From assembly GCA_017993715.1 (NCBI GenBank), contig JAGOME010000006.1, positions 28,923-92,922 of the forward strand: a DNA stretch of 64,000 nt. The letters are read 5' to 3'. The DNA is from Phycicoccus sp. (GTDB lineage Bacteria > Actinomycetota > Actinomycetes > Actinomycetales > Dermatophilaceae). The translations under genes and the position numbers were made by a program. Below are positions 9,067-18,122 of this stretch, one piece after another. Each line of letters opens with the position of its first letter. The stretch's first letter is position 1. The notes beneath the pieces are model-generated. The model was given only the letters and a program-made list of their open reading frames with translations. It was not told where the DNA came from and made no database searches.

Positions 9067-9947
9067 GCGGTCACCTCGCGGTAGATCTCGGACAAGGGCG
9101 GGACGATGCGGGCGAACTCGGTGACGGATCCGCGTCGGAGGGCCTCTGCGAGCAGGGCTTGGTCCGCGCCAGGGGTGCCGTTGAGCTCGATGATGGCGGT
9201 GTTGCCGTCGACATCGGTGGGGTGGAGGCCGGGAAGGTCGCGGACCCAGCCGGCATCGCCGCCGAGGACCAGCCGGTATCGCACCGGGCCCTTGGTGCGC
9301 AGCTGCTCGGTCGTGCCATCGGCGACGACGCGGCCGCGGGCCAGCACGACGAGGCGGTCGCAGAGGCGTTCGACGAGGTCCAGTTGGTGGCTGCTGAACA
9401 GCACCGGAATGCCGCGCGCCACGTGGGTGCGCAGCAGGTCGGCCATGGCATCCACTGCGGTGGGATCCAACCCCGAGAAGGGTTCGTCGAGGATGAGCGC
9501 CTCGGGGCGGTTCATCAGGGCGGCGACGATCTGGACCCGCTGCTGGTTGCCGAGGGAGAGCTTCTCAACGCGCTCGCCCGCCCGGTCGGCGAGGCCGAAG
9601 CGGTCGAGGTAGTCCAGGATCTCAGCCTTGGCGGCTTTGGCGGTCATCCCAGAGAGCTCCCCGAGGTAAACGAGCTGGTCGATGACCTTCTGCTTGGGGT
9701 AGAGGCCGCGCTCCTCGGGCATGTAGCCGATGGCGCGGCGGTCCTGGGCGGTGATGGGGCGGCCGTTCCAGAGGACCTGGCCGCTGTGCAGGGCCAGCAA
9801 GCCCATGGTCATCCGCATCGTCGTGGTCTTGCCCGCGCCATTGCCCCCGACGAAGCCGGTCATCAGGCCGTCGGCGACTGTGAAGCTCACGTCGTCGACG
9901 GCGGTCACGTCGCCGAATGTCCTGCGCAATCCCTGGATGTCGATCAT
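9063..9947 (-). CDS. ABC transporter ATPase, NatA-like
   Basis: 294 residues. Walker A is GGNGAGKT (the usual Pro replaced by Gly), the signature region LSLGNQQRVQ, Walker B ALILDEPFSGLD and the H-loop SSH. The C-terminal 80 residues form the extension seen in NatA-type exporters. It energises the permease encoded immediately downstream. The LSLGNQQ form of the signature is typical of this subfamily rather than a defect. Confidence 0.9.
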   Translation of the reverse strand: MIDIQGLRRTFGDVTAVDDVSFTVADGLMTGFVGGNGAGKTTTMRMTMGLLALHSGQVLWNGRPITAQDRRAIGYMPEERGLYPKQKVIDQLVYLGELSGMTAKAAKAEILDYLDRFGLADRAGERVEKLSLGNQQRVQIVAALMNRPEALILDEPFSGLDPTAVDAMADLLRTHVARGIPVLFSSHQLDLVERLCDRLVVLARGRVVADGTTEQLRTKGPVRYRLVLGGDAGWVRDLPGLHPTDVDGNTAIIELNGTPGADQALLAEALRRGSVTEFARIVPPLSEIYREVTA

Positions 9948-10034
9948 GGCTTCACGCTAGGAGCGTTGTCCGGGGCGGGGATCCCCCTGCGGGCGGAACG
10001 TCAGGTCCGGGCAGGTCAATCCTGCGGGGGAGGG

Positions 10035-10119
10035 CGCGGGTTGTTCACACGCGCGGGTGATATTGCCGGCGCGGGGGTGAAGTTTCCGCGGGGGCGGCGG
10101 GTTGCTAACTGGCGCGGGT
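10035..10119. repeat. degenerate 17-18-bp repeats, GCGCGGGT core
   Basis: The octamer GCGCGGGT or a one-base variant begins at 10035, 10052, 10070 and 10112, with a diverged copy near 10088. The last copy overlaps the stop codon of the response-regulator gene. The rest of the 171-bp gap (9948-10118) shows nothing else. Confidence 0.45.
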
Positions 10120-10910
10120 CAGTCGCCGCCGGCCAGGCCGTTCTCGAAGGCGAACACCACCGCCTGCACTCGATCGCGCAGATGCAGCTTGGCCAGCGTG
10201 TTGGAGACGTGCGTCTTGATGGTCGCCTCGCCGAGGAACAGCTCGCGCGCGATCTCTGCATTGGACATGCCGCGCGAGACGAGGGTGAGGACTTCCCGCT
10301 CCCGCTCAGTGAGCTGCGCCAGCGCGGCCACTTCCCCGGCGCTGACGCGCCCGACGGCCGCCGCCTTCGATGGGGCCGAGCCCGCCGTCGCGCCCCCGAC
10401 GACCTGGCCGGGTGAGGCCTGGTCCGACGGCGGCATTCCGCTGCCCGGCGACCCTCCCTGCCCGCTGGTCATCGCCGCGATCACCCGCCGCGTCACCTCG
10501 GGCGCCAACAGGGCATGCCCCCGCCCCACGGCCCGGACGGCCTCGATGAGCTGCTCGGGCTCGCTGTTCTTGAGCAGGAACCCGCTCGCGCCCGCCGCCA
10601 ACCCATCAAAGACGTAGTCGTCTCGGTCGAACGTCGTGAGGATGACGACCTTGCCGAGATCCTCCGCGACGATCGTGCGCGTCGCCTCGATCCCGTCGAG
10701 CACCGGCATCTGGACGTCCATGAGGACGACATCGGGTCGCGTCGCGCGGGCCACCTCGATGGCGCGGGCGCCGTTGTCGGCGTCCCCGACGACTTCGAGA
10801 TCATCCTCGACCGACAACATCATCGAGAAGCCGGACCGCACGAGGTGGTGGTCGTCGACGATCAGGACGCGCAACGGCGCGGCGACATTCTCATGAGTCG
10901 TTGTGGTCAC
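10119..10910 (-). CDS. NarL/FixJ-type response regulator
   Basis: 263 residues. Receiver domain 14-130: acidic pair VDDHH, phospho-acceptor Asp in VLMDVQMP, and the switch residues TT and K (FLLKNSEP). LuxR-type HTH at about 195-260 (LTEREREVLTLVSRGMSNAE). A Gly/Ser/Pro-rich linker of about 45 residues separates them, longer than usual. The GTG start overlaps the kinase stop (GTGA), so kinase and regulator form one unit. Being next to the NatAB genes, it may control that exporter; this is inference from position. Confidence 0.9.
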   Translation of the reverse strand: MTTTTHENVAAPLRVLIVDDHHLVRSGFSMMLSVEDDLEVVGDADNGARAIEVARATRPDVVLMDVQMPVLDGIEATRTIVAEDLGKVVILTTFDRDDYVFDGLAAGASGFLLKNSEPEQLIEAVRAVGRGHALLAPEVTRRVIAAMTSGQGGSPGSGMPPSDQASPGQVVGGATAGSAPSKAAAVGRVSAGEVAALAQLTEREREVLTLVSRGMSNAEIARELFLGEATIKTHVSNTLAKLHLRDRVQAVVFAFENGLAGGD

Positions 10911-12286
10911 GGTGGTCCCCCCAGCGGTATCCGTACGCGCACACGATAGCCACCCCCGACGCGCGGTCCGATCTCGACGACGCCGTGCAGCGACGCCACC
11001 CGCTCGCGCATGCCCAACTGCCCCAGGCCCGACCCAGACGTGCCCGGCATCGGGCGGCCGTCGTCGAGGATCTCCACCTCGGCATAGGGCCGGGCGCCCT
11101 GGGTGACCACGCGCAGGACGACGCGGGCGGCCTGGGCGGTCGAATGCCGTGCCACGTTGGCCAGGGCTTCCTGGGCGACGCGGTAGAGGGTGAGGGACTC
11201 CGGCCCGCTGAGGGTCTGGGCCGCTCCGGTGGGGGTCTCGACGAGCTCGAATGCCGTCTCGGTGCCGTTGGCGGTGCGCTCGGCGGCGAGCATGGGCAGG
11301 TCCGACACCCCCGGCTCGGGCGCCCGCGAGGGCATGCCGGGGAGGGTCGCACTCTGGTCGCCCTCGAGGTCGCGCAGGGTGCCGAGCAGGGCTCGCATCT
11401 GGGTGACTGCGTCCCGGCTGGAGGTTTCAATGGTGCTCAATGCGGCAGCGGCGGCGTTCGGATCCCGTTGCAGGACACGCCGGGCGGCCCCGGCCTGCAC
11501 CCCGATGACCGACACGTGATGTCCGACGACATCGTGCAGCTCGCGAGCTATCCTCAGTCGCTCGTCGACGATGGCCTGCCGCCGCAGGGTGTCGGCCTGG
11601 GTGGCGATCGTCTCGGCCTGTTCCGCGAGGCGGGCCTTTTGGCGGGCACTGCGCCAGGACACTTGTCCGCCGAGGACGGCGCCGAAGAAGTAAAGGATGT
11701 TGACCGATACCGTGATCAGCACGGCGGCGGTGACCGGCGTGAAGATCCCCTGGGGGGTGACGCTGTCGCTCTCGGCGAGCATGTCGTCGACGCCGGATCC
11801 GACGACGAGTTGCCAGGCCACCCACACAAACATGCTGAGGACGACGAGCGAGATGACGAGGAACGTCGTCCGGCGCTCCCGCCCCCACGACACCATCGAC
11901 AGGTAGGCGACGAAGTAGACGACCTGCAGTGACAGTTGGCCCATGACCATCGGCATCGCGATGCCGACGACGAACATGTGCGCACTCGCGAGCACCCCAA
12001 CCGTGAGGGGGTAGCGGCGCCGCCCGACGAGGAGGAACGCACCGGTCGAGACGGCCAACCACTGCAGCCACCGCGGCTCGGTGACGTGATCCAGGGCTCC
12101 GAGGCTGCGGCTCAGCTCGAGGAAGAACAGCCCGACGAACTCCATCGTGGCCGCGAGCACGAGATCCTGCACGCCGATCGCTGGCGCGGGCCGCACCCAG
12201 TCGTCGTCAAGGGCAAACCACCCGCGCAGCCGCGCCCACGGCGAGACCCGGGAGCTCACGGCATACGGGACGGTCACGCTGGTCAC
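10907..12286 (-). CDS. sensor histidine kinase, HisKA_3/DesK-like class
   Basis: 459 residues. Five or so transmembrane helices fill residues 30-175, followed by a coiled segment and the dimerisation/phosphoacceptor helix RIARELHDVVGHHVSV, whose first His is the likely phosphorylation site. The C-terminal ATPase domain ends with GSGLGQLGMRERVASL. There is no large extracellular sensor domain, so a membrane-state or small hydrophobic signal is plausible. GTG start with a weak ribosome-binding site. It is translationally coupled to the response regulator. Confidence 0.88.
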   Translation of the reverse strand: MTSVTVPYAVSSRVSPWARLRGWFALDDDWVRPAPAIGVQDLVLAATMEFVGLFFLELSRSLGALDHVTEPRWLQWLAVSTGAFLLVGRRRYPLTVGVLASAHMFVVGIAMPMVMGQLSLQVVYFVAYLSMVSWGRERRTTFLVISLVVLSMFVWVAWQLVVGSGVDDMLAESDSVTPQGIFTPVTAAVLITVSVNILYFFGAVLGGQVSWRSARQKARLAEQAETIATQADTLRRQAIVDERLRIARELHDVVGHHVSVIGVQAGAARRVLQRDPNAAAAALSTIETSSRDAVTQMRALLGTLRDLEGDQSATLPGMPSRAPEPGVSDLPMLAAERTANGTETAFELVETPTGAAQTLSGPESLTLYRVAQEALANVARHSTAQAARVVLRVVTQGARPYAEVEILDDGRPMPGTSGSGLGQLGMRERVASLHGVVEIGPRVGGGYRVRVRIPLGGPP

Positions 12287-12342
12287 CCCGCCAGCCTAAG
12301 GACGGACGCCGACATGCGGCTCCCCCTCACGGCGGATTCTTG

Positions 12343-12385
12343 CGTCCGGCAACGTGGTCGTTGTCGCAGAATGCCGTGCCGGACG
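12343..12385 (-). terminator. hairpin downstream of serS
   Basis: Nine-bp arms 12343-12351 and 12377-12385 enclose a 25-nt loop that carries a GAATGCCG copy (12369). It lies 6 nt beyond the serS stop. Confidence 0.45.
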
Positions 12386-12390
12386 TGACG

Positions 12391-13656
12391 TCAGCGGGGG
12401 GTCAGCACGTCCAGGCCGACGCCGGGGCGCAGCGCCTCGGGGACCACGACCGAGCCATCGGCCTTCTGGTGGTTCTCCAGGATCGCGACGAGCCAACGCG
12501 TCGTGGCCAGGGTGCCGTTGAGGGTTGCGGCGATCTCGTTGCCGGCTGCTCCCTTGAAGCGTGTGCCCAGCCGGCGCGCCTGGAACGTCGTGCAGTTCGA
12601 CGTCGACGTCAGCTCGCGGTACTTGCCCTGGGTCGGCACCCAGGCCTCGCAGTCGAACTTGCGCGCGGCCGGCCCGCCGAGGTCCCCGGCCGCGGTGTCG
12701 ATGATTCGATACGGGACCTCGATCGCGGCGAGCATGTCCTGCTCGTGCGCCAGCAACTCGCGGTGTACCTGCGCAGCCTCGTCGGGGCGGCAGTAGACGA
12801 ACATCTCAATCTTGTTGAACTGGTGCACGCGGATGATGCCGCGGGTGTCCTTGCCGTATGACCCGGCCTCGCGGCGGTAACACGTCGACTGCCCGGCATA
12901 CCGGATCGGCCCAGCGCTCAGGTCGATGATTTCGTCGGCGTGATAACCGGCGAGGGCCACCTCCGAGGTCCCGGTGAGGAACAGGTCGTCGGCGGGCAGG
13001 TGATAGACCTCGTCGAGGTGGTGGTCGATGAACCCGGCGCCGGCCATCGTCGCCCGGTTGACCAGCGTCGGCGTGATCATCGGGACGAACCCCGCCGCGA
13101 TCGCCTTCTGCATGGCCAGCCCGAGCATTGCCATCTCCAGCCGCGCCCCGACCCCCTTCAAGAAGTAGAAGCGCGACTGCGCGACCTTGACCCCGCGCGC
13201 CATGTCGATGGCGTCGAGACCCTCGGCGAGGTCGAGGTGGTCCTTGGGCTCGAACCCCTCAGCGGCGAAGTCGCGCGGCGTCCCCACCGTGTCGAGCACG
13301 ACGTAGTCGTCCTCGCCCCCGACCGGCACATCGGGCTCGACGACGTTGCCGATGGTCCGCATGAGCGTGTCGAGCCGCACCTGCGCATCGTCCGAGGCCG
13401 CCTGGAGCGTCTTGACATCGGCCGCGAGCTGCTTGGTCTTGGCCAGGAGCGCCTGCTTCTCCTCGCCCTGGGCGCGGGCGACGTCCTTGCCGATGACCTT
13501 TTGCTCGGCGCGCAGATTCTCGAATGCCGTGAGCGACGTCCGCCGCTCCGTGTCGGCCTGCAGGATCTGGTCGACCACGGACTCGTCCTCACCCCGGGCG
13601 CGCTGGCTGGCGCGGACGATGTCGGGTTGGTCGCGGACGAGGCGGATGTCGATCAC
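12391..13656 (-). CDS. serS: seryl-tRNA synthetase
   Basis: 421 residues, standard length. The N-terminal long coiled-coil arm that grips tRNA-Ser spans about residues 30-105 and begins with the family start [20 protein letters not shown]. Class II motifs are visible: motif 2 [20 protein letters not shown] with the conserved Arg, and motif 3 ending [16 protein letters not shown]. It charges tRNA-Ser and tRNA-Sec. GTG at 13654-13656 is chosen by comparison with the family; a longer frame upstream has no family match. Confidence 0.95.
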   Translation of the reverse strand: MIDIRLVRDQPDIVRASQRARGEDESVVDQILQADTERRTSLTAFENLRAEQKVIGKDVARAQGEEKQALLAKTKQLAADVKTLQAASDDAQVRLDTLMRTIGNVVEPDVPVGGEDDYVVLDTVGTPRDFAAEGFEPKDHLDLAEGLDAIDMARGVKVAQSRFYFLKGVGARLEMAMLGLAMQKAIAAGFVPMITPTLVNRATMAGAGFIDHHLDEVYHLPADDLFLTGTSEVALAGYHADEIIDLSAGPIRYAGQSTCYRREAGSYGKDTRGIIRVHQFNKIEMFVYCRPDEAAQVHRELLAHEQDMLAAIEVPYRIIDTAAGDLGGPAARKFDCEAWVPTQGKYRELTSTSNCTTFQARRLGTRFKGAAGNEIAATLNGTLATTRWLVAILENHQKADGSVVVPEALRPGVGLDVLTPR

Positions 13657-13722
13657 GTCCGTGAGTTTATCGACGGGGCCAGGGACCTCTCGACCGGTTT
13701 GCTGCCCGCCCTCCCTGCCCCC

Positions 13723-13811
13723 CCGGAGAGTGGGCCCCATGTCCCCCTTTCCGCTGCTCGGCAGCCGCGATCACCGGAGAGTCGGCCAGTGGTCCCCTTC
13801 TCCGGAGCCCT
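13723..13811. repeat. two units of the dispersed 51-bp repeat
   Basis: CCGGAGAGTSGGCC begins at 13723 and again at 13774, exactly 51 bp apart, each followed by a TCCCCCTTTCCG-like stretch. The same sequence with the same 51-bp period recurs at 24165-24293, and a single partial copy lies at 30144-30175. The array lies upstream of serS. Confidence 0.75.
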
Positions 13812-13875
13812 TACCCGGACGGACGCAGATAGCCGCGCGGGCTGTGGCCGTCATGCCGCTTGAATGCCCTGCCGA
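13811..13875 (-). pseudogene. 3'-end fragment of an AraC-family gene
   Basis: Read leftward, this stretch encodes AFKRHDGHSPRGYLRPSG and a TAA stop. The intact AraC gene 1 kb away ends AFKRHYGRSPRGYLRPTG. At DNA level the two ends match over about 65 bp with roughly 80 percent identity. No AraC-like sequence precedes it. It is the remnant of a paralogue, or of a duplication now separated by the DUF4328 gene. Confidence 0.7.
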
Positions 13876-13904
13876 AAGGGGACCGGCCTGGTAGGAAAGG
13901 CGCT

Positions 13905-14783
13905 ATGACGCAGCTGCAGGGAAGTGTCCTCGCCCGACCGGGTTGGTACCCCGATCCCGATGACGATTCCCGGCTGCGGCAGTGGACCGGCACCAGCTGG
14001 AGTGCGATGGTGCGCCTTGATCGACCGCAGCGCAGCGGCACGGTGCTTGGTCAAAGGTTCGTCACGCTCTCACGCGTCGTCGTCTGGGCGCTCGGGATCT
14101 CCGGGGCTAGCCAGTGCCTCAAGGCCGTCGTCTGCTTCTGGCAGGCGTTGGTCTTGGCGGGTTGGCGGACCAACCCGCCCTCGATGGCGGCAGCCGAGAG
14201 GTTCGACCTGGTCACAACGGTCGTCGCCGTGGTCGTGACGACGACGCTGCTCATCGCCGCGATCATCTTCGTCGCCTGGTTCTACCAGGCCTACGGCTCG
14301 GATCGGTTGCGACTGGCCGATGCCCGCTTCGCGCGCGGATGGGCGATCGGGGCGTGGTTTCTGCCGGTTCTGAATTTGACCCGCCCGCCCAGCATCGCTC
14401 GCGACATGCTGCTTGCGGGAACTTCGCCGATGGCCGGAGACCCTGAGGACGCGGTTGCTCGACGTCGGCGCCGCGCCCTGCGTCTGGCGGGCTGGTGGTG
14501 GGGGTTCTGGGTGCTCTCCTTGGCAGCAGGTGTTGTCGCCCGCGCTGTCGACACCAGGGCCGGCGAGGAGACCCTTGGCGAGTTCATCACCGTCGGCATT
14601 CGGGCGCTGAGCGCGCACGCTGTGGTCGGGGCGCTCACTGGCGTCGCCGCCATTTTCGCCGTCCTGGTGGTGAGGGCGATCACCGAGCGGATGGCGGCCC
14701 AAATCGTCGCGCTGCCGGTCCGCTGGCGGCCGCCCCTGACCGAGGGGGACGAATCCGACAGGCGAGAGGCCCCGACGGTCTGA
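13905..14783 (+). CDS. DUF2510-DUF4328 membrane protein
   Basis: 292 residues. The N-terminus has the DUF2510 motif PGWYPDPDDDSRLRQWTGTS (about residues 10-30). Then come helices near 65-85, 105-130, 150-175, 205-225 and 245-265, with the DUF4328 signatures WFYQAYGSDRLRLAD and GWAIGAWFLPVLNLTRP. Function of either domain is unknown; DUF2510 is a short Trp-rich domain often at the N-terminus of actinobacterial membrane proteins. AGGAAAGG supports the ATG. It lies between the AraC remnant and the intact AraC gene. A second DUF4328 protein is encoded 1.8 kb downstream. Confidence 0.8.
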   Translation: MTQLQGSVLARPGWYPDPDDDSRLRQWTGTSWSAMVRLDRPQRSGTVLGQRFVTLSRVVVWALGISGASQCLKAVVCFWQALVLAGWRTNPPSMAAAERFDLVTTVVAVVVTTTLLIAAIIFVAWFYQAYGSDRLRLADARFARGWAIGAWFLPVLNLTRPPSIARDMLLAGTSPMAGDPEDAVARRRRRALRLAGWWWGFWVLSLAAGVVARAVDTRAGEETLGEFITVGIRALSAHAVVGALTGVAAIFAVLVVRAITERMAAQIVALPVRWRPPLTEGDESDRREAPTV

Positions 14784-14853
14784 CCCGACCCCCCGTGTCG
14801 GTCTGGCGAGGTTGACCGCGGCGCGGGCCAGGTGACGTCCTTCCGAAAGCCCC

Positions 14854-15786
14854 TCACCCGGTCGGCCGCAGATAGCCGCGCGGGCTGCGGCCGTAGTGCC
14901 GCTTGAATGCTGTGCTGAACGCGAACGGCGTCGCGTAGCCCACGGCATTCGCGACCGAGGTGACGCTCGCCCCCGACTCCCGTAACAGATCTGCGGCCAG
15001 CGCCATCCGCCACCGGGTGAGGTAGGTCATCGGCGGCTCTCCGACACTGACGTGGAAACGGCGGGCGAATGCCGCCCGCGACAGCCCCACGCTCCGGGCC
15101 AGGGAGTCGACGGTCCACGGCCGTTCGGGGGCATCCTGCATCGCGGCAACAGCCTGGGCCACCAGTGGATCGTCGTAGGCCGCCCAGGTTGGGCGGTCCG
15201 CGTCCGGCCGAGCGAACCAGGCGCGCGCCGCGGTGACGACCAGGACGTCGAGGAGCCGATCCAGGACGACATCGCGCGCCAGGGCCGTCGACGGCAGCTC
15301 GGCGGTGAGCAGCGCCACGACCGCGTCGTCCCACTCGCCAGCCCGCAGGATCGCGACCTCGGGGAGGGCATCGGTCAGGCGCTGCCCAAGCTCGCCATCG
15401 CCGTGATACGCGCCGACGAGCAGGCAGGTCTCCCCCACGGGTGAGTTGCCCCAGGTGTTGACGCCGAGGGTCATCGCCGCGGATAACGATTCCCCGGCGG
15501 GGGACACACACTGTTGCCCGGGGAGCACGATGACGGTGGCGGGTGCCCCTGGAGTGTCGGCCACGGCATACCCGTGGGGGCCGCGCACGAGGGCGACATC
15601 GCCGGGGTGCAGCGGGATCTCGTCGCCGGTGCCGACGCGCAGCCACGCGCCGCCGGCGGCGACGACGACGACAGCCAACGGCGCCTCGTCCCGGACCTCG
15701 ATCGACCAGGGTGCGGCGAGGAGGGCCCGCAGGGTGAAGGCGCGCCGCGCCCGCGGTCCGTCAAAGAAGGCGCCGAGCTCGTCCAT
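14854..15786 (-). CDS. AraC-family regulator with cupin-type sensor domain
   Basis: 310 residues. The N-terminal half is a cupin-like domain (Cupin_6 type: LHPGDVALVRGPHGY and the LPGQQC region). The C-terminal half has two HTH motifs, SLARSVGLSRAAFARRF and SVANAVGYATPFAFSTAFKR. The usual partners of this subfamily are divergently transcribed oxidoreductase or DUF1772 genes, which it controls; here a DUF1772 gene starts 103 bp away on the other strand. The start at MDELGAFF was chosen for the family-typical opening; GGGG precedes it. GTATGCCG and GAATGCCG-type octamers are present. Confidence 0.88.
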   Translation of the reverse strand: MDELGAFFDGPRARRAFTLRALLAAPWSIEVRDEAPLAVVVVAAGGAWLRVGTGDEIPLHPGDVALVRGPHGYAVADTPGAPATVIVLPGQQCVSPAGESLSAAMTLGVNTWGNSPVGETCLLVGAYHGDGELGQRLTDALPEVAILRAGEWDDAVVALLTAELPSTALARDVVLDRLLDVLVVTAARAWFARPDADRPTWAAYDDPLVAQAVAAMQDAPERPWTVDSLARSVGLSRAAFARRFHVSVGEPPMTYLTRWRMALAADLLRESGASVTSVANAVGYATPFAFSTAFKRHYGRSPRGYLRPTG

Positions 15787-15889
15787 CCCCCGACGGTATG
15801 CCGCCGCGGCCGGTCGCGGAAGAGCCTTGCGTATGTTTTCAAGACCATGACCCATGGATCATCTCGTCGCGGGCGGGTCGAATAGAGGC

Positions 15890-16393
15890 ATGGACCTGCT
15901 CAATCTTGTGCGCGACTGGCCGGCCCCGGTGACCACGGCGGCGGCGGTCGGCGCTGCCCTCAGCGGCGGAGTCTTCTTCGCCTTCTCCTCCTTTGTCATG
16001 ACCGGCCTGGCCCAGGCGCCCGGCTCCGTGGGGTTGCAGGCGATGCAGGCGATCAATGTCGCGGCGCCGTCGCCCGCCTTTATGGCGTTGCTCTTCGGCT
16101 CCAGCGCCCTGGCCATCCCGGTGGCGATCCGGGCGCTGAGCGACCTCGGAAGGCCTGGCGCCGGGCTCGCCGCTGCCGGGGCCCTGGCCGCGCTGGTCAC
16201 CCCGGTGATGACGATCGCGTTCCACGTGCCCCGCAACAATGCTCTTGCGGCCGTCGCGGTGGCGGATCCCGGCGCGCTCGAAGCCTGGGCGCACTATGTC
16301 CAGGTCTGGACGACGGGCAACCACGTCCGCACGCTGTCCTCGGCCGGGGCGGGGCTGCTCCTCACGCTCGCGTTGCGAGCCGGCTGGGCCTGA
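15890..16393 (+). CDS. DUF1772 (anthrone oxygenase-like) membrane protein
   Basis: 167 residues, four predicted helices. The motif VPRNNALA near residue 117 corresponds to the N(V/I)PxNNAL signature of DUF1772, and FFAFSSFVM near residue 27 is also typical. The family is related to fungal anthrone oxygenases, but most bacterial members are uncharacterised. Start uncertain: an ATG at 15854 adds 12 residues without a ribosome-binding site. Probably regulated by the divergent AraC protein. Confidence 0.75.
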   Translation: MDLLNLVRDWPAPVTTAAAVGAALSGGVFFAFSSFVMTGLAQAPGSVGLQAMQAINVAAPSPAFMALLFGSSALAIPVAIRALSDLGRPGAGLAAAGALAALVTPVMTIAFHVPRNNALAAVAVADPGALEAWAHYVQVWTTGNHVRTLSSAGAGLLLTLALRAGWA

Positions 16394-16581
16394 GGGGTCG
16401 GCGGCCGGCTGGCTCCGACAGCTCCGCCTGGTTCATCGGCGCATGCGGATACCGATCCGGTTACCCATCAGTAAGCGGGGTGATGACCCCCGCTACCAAG
16501 GGGTAACCGACTCGGTAGCCATCCCCCGGGGGACCTGCGCCCGCAGGAAGCCCCGGGGCCTAGAGCGACGCGGCAAGGGCC
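16394..16581. terminator. intergenic region with two nested double hairpins
   Basis: No gene here. CGGTTACCC (16458) pairs with GGGTAACCG (16501-16509) and encloses a second stem, AGCGGGG/CCCCGCT (16474-16494). Just downstream, CCCCGGGG pairs with another CCCCGGGG (about 16525-16560) around the inner stem CCTGC/GCAGG. Two consecutive stem-within-stem structures fit a strong terminator after the DUF1772 gene, or a structured RNA leader of the next gene. Confidence 0.5.
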
Positions 16582-17373
16582 GTGCTGCTCCTCTCCGTGG
16601 CTGGCCCTCCTGGCCGGCTGGACCTGAGCGTTAGCCATGAGTCGCGCGCCCGTTGGACCTTTGGCGTCCATGCCAGCCGCGGCATACTCGCCGCTGTGGC
16701 TGGGGAGGCAGGACTGCGGCTTGTGGTCAACCGCCTGCGCGGGCTCGAGGTGTGCCTCTGGGCCAGCATGCTGGCGGCTGCGGTGAGCATGGGGTTCACG
16801 GCACGCTCCGAGCGCATCCTCGACCTGGCATTTGCTGGGGTTGCGCCCAGCGCGGGGCAGCTGCAGCAGATCGACCGCACCCACCTGGCGACGGCGGGGC
16901 TGTGCCTCATCACCTTCCTCGTCGCCGTTGCGACCTTTGTGCGTTGGCTCCAGGCCGTGTGGGACAGCGACCGCCTCGACCGCGAGGGATTGTCCACCGA
17001 CCCCCGATGGCCCGTGCGCATCTGGTTCGTGCCCATCGTCGGGGTGTGGCAGGGCTATCTGGTTATGCACGCGCTCGTCATCGCGGCGGGGCGCGGGGCT
17101 GATCGGCGACTGTCGCCGCACTCCGCCCCCCGACTTGCCGGCTTCGTAGTGTTGGGGTGGTGGCTGTGCTCGGTCATCATGGCGACGGTCGTGGTGCTCG
17201 AGGTGCTCAATGTCCAGCCAGCCTCCCAGATTTCCGACTTCGCTCAGGTCTGGCCCGTCCAACGCTCACTGGACCTGGCCAACCTCAGGTGTGTCCTGAC
17301 CATCGTCACCGGAGTGCTGTTCTGGATCGTCGTCCGGTATATCGGCCGGACCCTGACGCTGCCCCGACGCTAA
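16582..17373 (+). CDS. DUF4328 membrane protein
   Basis: 263 residues from a GTG preceded by AAGGG at short distance; a GTG near 16695 is an alternative, so the first 40 residues are doubtful. Helices near 55-75, 105-125, 155-175, 190-215 and 238-256. The DUF4328 signatures are WLQAVWDSDRLDREG and RWPVRIWFVPIVGVWQGY. It lacks the N-terminal DUF2510 tag of the paralogue at 13.9 kb. Function unknown. Confidence 0.65.
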   Translation: MLLLSVAGPPGRLDLSVSHESRARWTFGVHASRGILAAVAGEAGLRLVVNRLRGLEVCLWASMLAAAVSMGFTARSERILDLAFAGVAPSAGQLQQIDRTHLATAGLCLITFLVAVATFVRWLQAVWDSDRLDREGLSTDPRWPVRIWFVPIVGVWQGYLVMHALVIAAGRGADRRLSPHSAPRLAGFVVLGWWLCSVIMATVVVLEVLNVQPASQISDFAQVWPVQRSLDLANLRCVLTIVTGVLFWIVVRYIGRTLTLPRR

Positions 17374-17413
17374 ACCCCGCCGTCGTCGTCGCCAAGACCG
17401 CGGGGGTAGCCGG

Positions 17414-18055
17414 TCAGTTCGTCGGACGGCTGGAGACGAGGGTGAAGACCCCCAGCGCGGTCATCAGGGCGCCGCCGATCCCGCCGAGCCACCCCACCCG
17501 CTCGGGCCGCCGCGCGACCTGGTCGCGGACCGCTCCCGCCGCGAGGGCCACCAGGCTGTCCCCGACGATCGCCACGGCGGTGAACACCAGGCCCAAGATG
17601 ACGAACTGGCTCCACACCGGCTCGCCGCGATCGATGAACTGCGGCAGCAGAGCCGAGAAGAAGACGATGGTCTTGGGGTTGGTCACGCCGACGAGGAAGC
17701 CCTGACGCAATACATGGACCGTTGGCGTCGGCGCGACCATCGCACCCTCGAAACTCGCCGCCAGATCCCCGCGATGGCGAATGGCCTGAATGCCGAGCCA
17801 GATCAGATACGCCGCACCCACCGCTTTGACCGCCGTATAGAGGGTCGCGCTCGCGGCGATGATCGAGCCGAGGCCCACCGCAAGGGCAAGCACCTGAGCC
17901 AGGACCCCGAGCGCGTTACCGAGCACCGTGAGCAAGGCCGCGCGACGCCCTCCGGACAGGGCGCGGCCGATCGTGAACAGCACGCTCGGGCCCGGGATGG
18001 CGACGATGACCACGCTGGCCGCGACGAAGGCGAGCAGCGCCGAGGAGGTGGGCAT
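17414..18055 (-). CDS. LysE/RhtB-family amino-acid exporter
   Basis: 213 residues with six hydrophobic helices. The family hallmarks PGPSVLFTIGRALSGGRRAAL (loop after helix 1) and FLVGVTNPKTIVFFSALLPQF (central amphipathic region) are present. RhtB-type proteins export amino acids such as homoserine, threonine or leucine by proton exchange. ATG start at 18055. It is alone; the 3' end converges with the DUF4328 gene over a 40-bp gap. Confidence 0.9.
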   Translation of the reverse strand: MPTSSALLAFVAASVVIVAIPGPSVLFTIGRALSGGRRAALLTVLGNALGVLAQVLALAVGLGSIIAASATLYTAVKAVGAAYLIWLGIQAIRHRGDLAASFEGAMVAPTPTVHVLRQGFLVGVTNPKTIVFFSALLPQFIDRGEPVWSQFVILGLVFTAVAIVGDSLVALAAGAVRDQVARRPERVGWLGGIGGALMTALGVFTLVSSRPTN

Positions 18056-18095
18056 GACCGACAGTGTGACAGGGCCGCGGCAGTGCAGCAGGATC

Positions 18096-18116
18096 TGGTA
18101 TCAGCGCTGGTATCAT
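18096..18116 (+). promoter_or_regulatory. direct-repeat operator and -10 region of the toxin-antitoxin pair
   Basis: TGGTATCA occurs at 18096-18103 and again at 18108-18115, a 12-bp (about one helix turn) spacing, immediately before the antitoxin start. The second copy contains TATCAT, a plausible -10 element. Ribbon-helix-helix antitoxins usually bind such repeats to repress their own operon. Confidence 0.55.
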
Positions 18117-18122
18117 GGATGG

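Noticed and set aside
7798..10415. Long plus-strand open frames (7798-9084 and 9051-10415) opposite the ABC exporter and response regulator genes
   Set aside because: They are antisense shadows typical of high-GC coding DNA: repetitive Gly/Asp/Glu/Arg composition, no family motif, no ribosome-binding site, while the minus-strand genes have complete domains.
13657..13740. Longer N-terminus of seryl-tRNA synthetase
   Set aside because: The extra 28 residues have no family counterpart; the family begins at IDIRLVRDQ, and the extension would run into the 51-bp repeat array.
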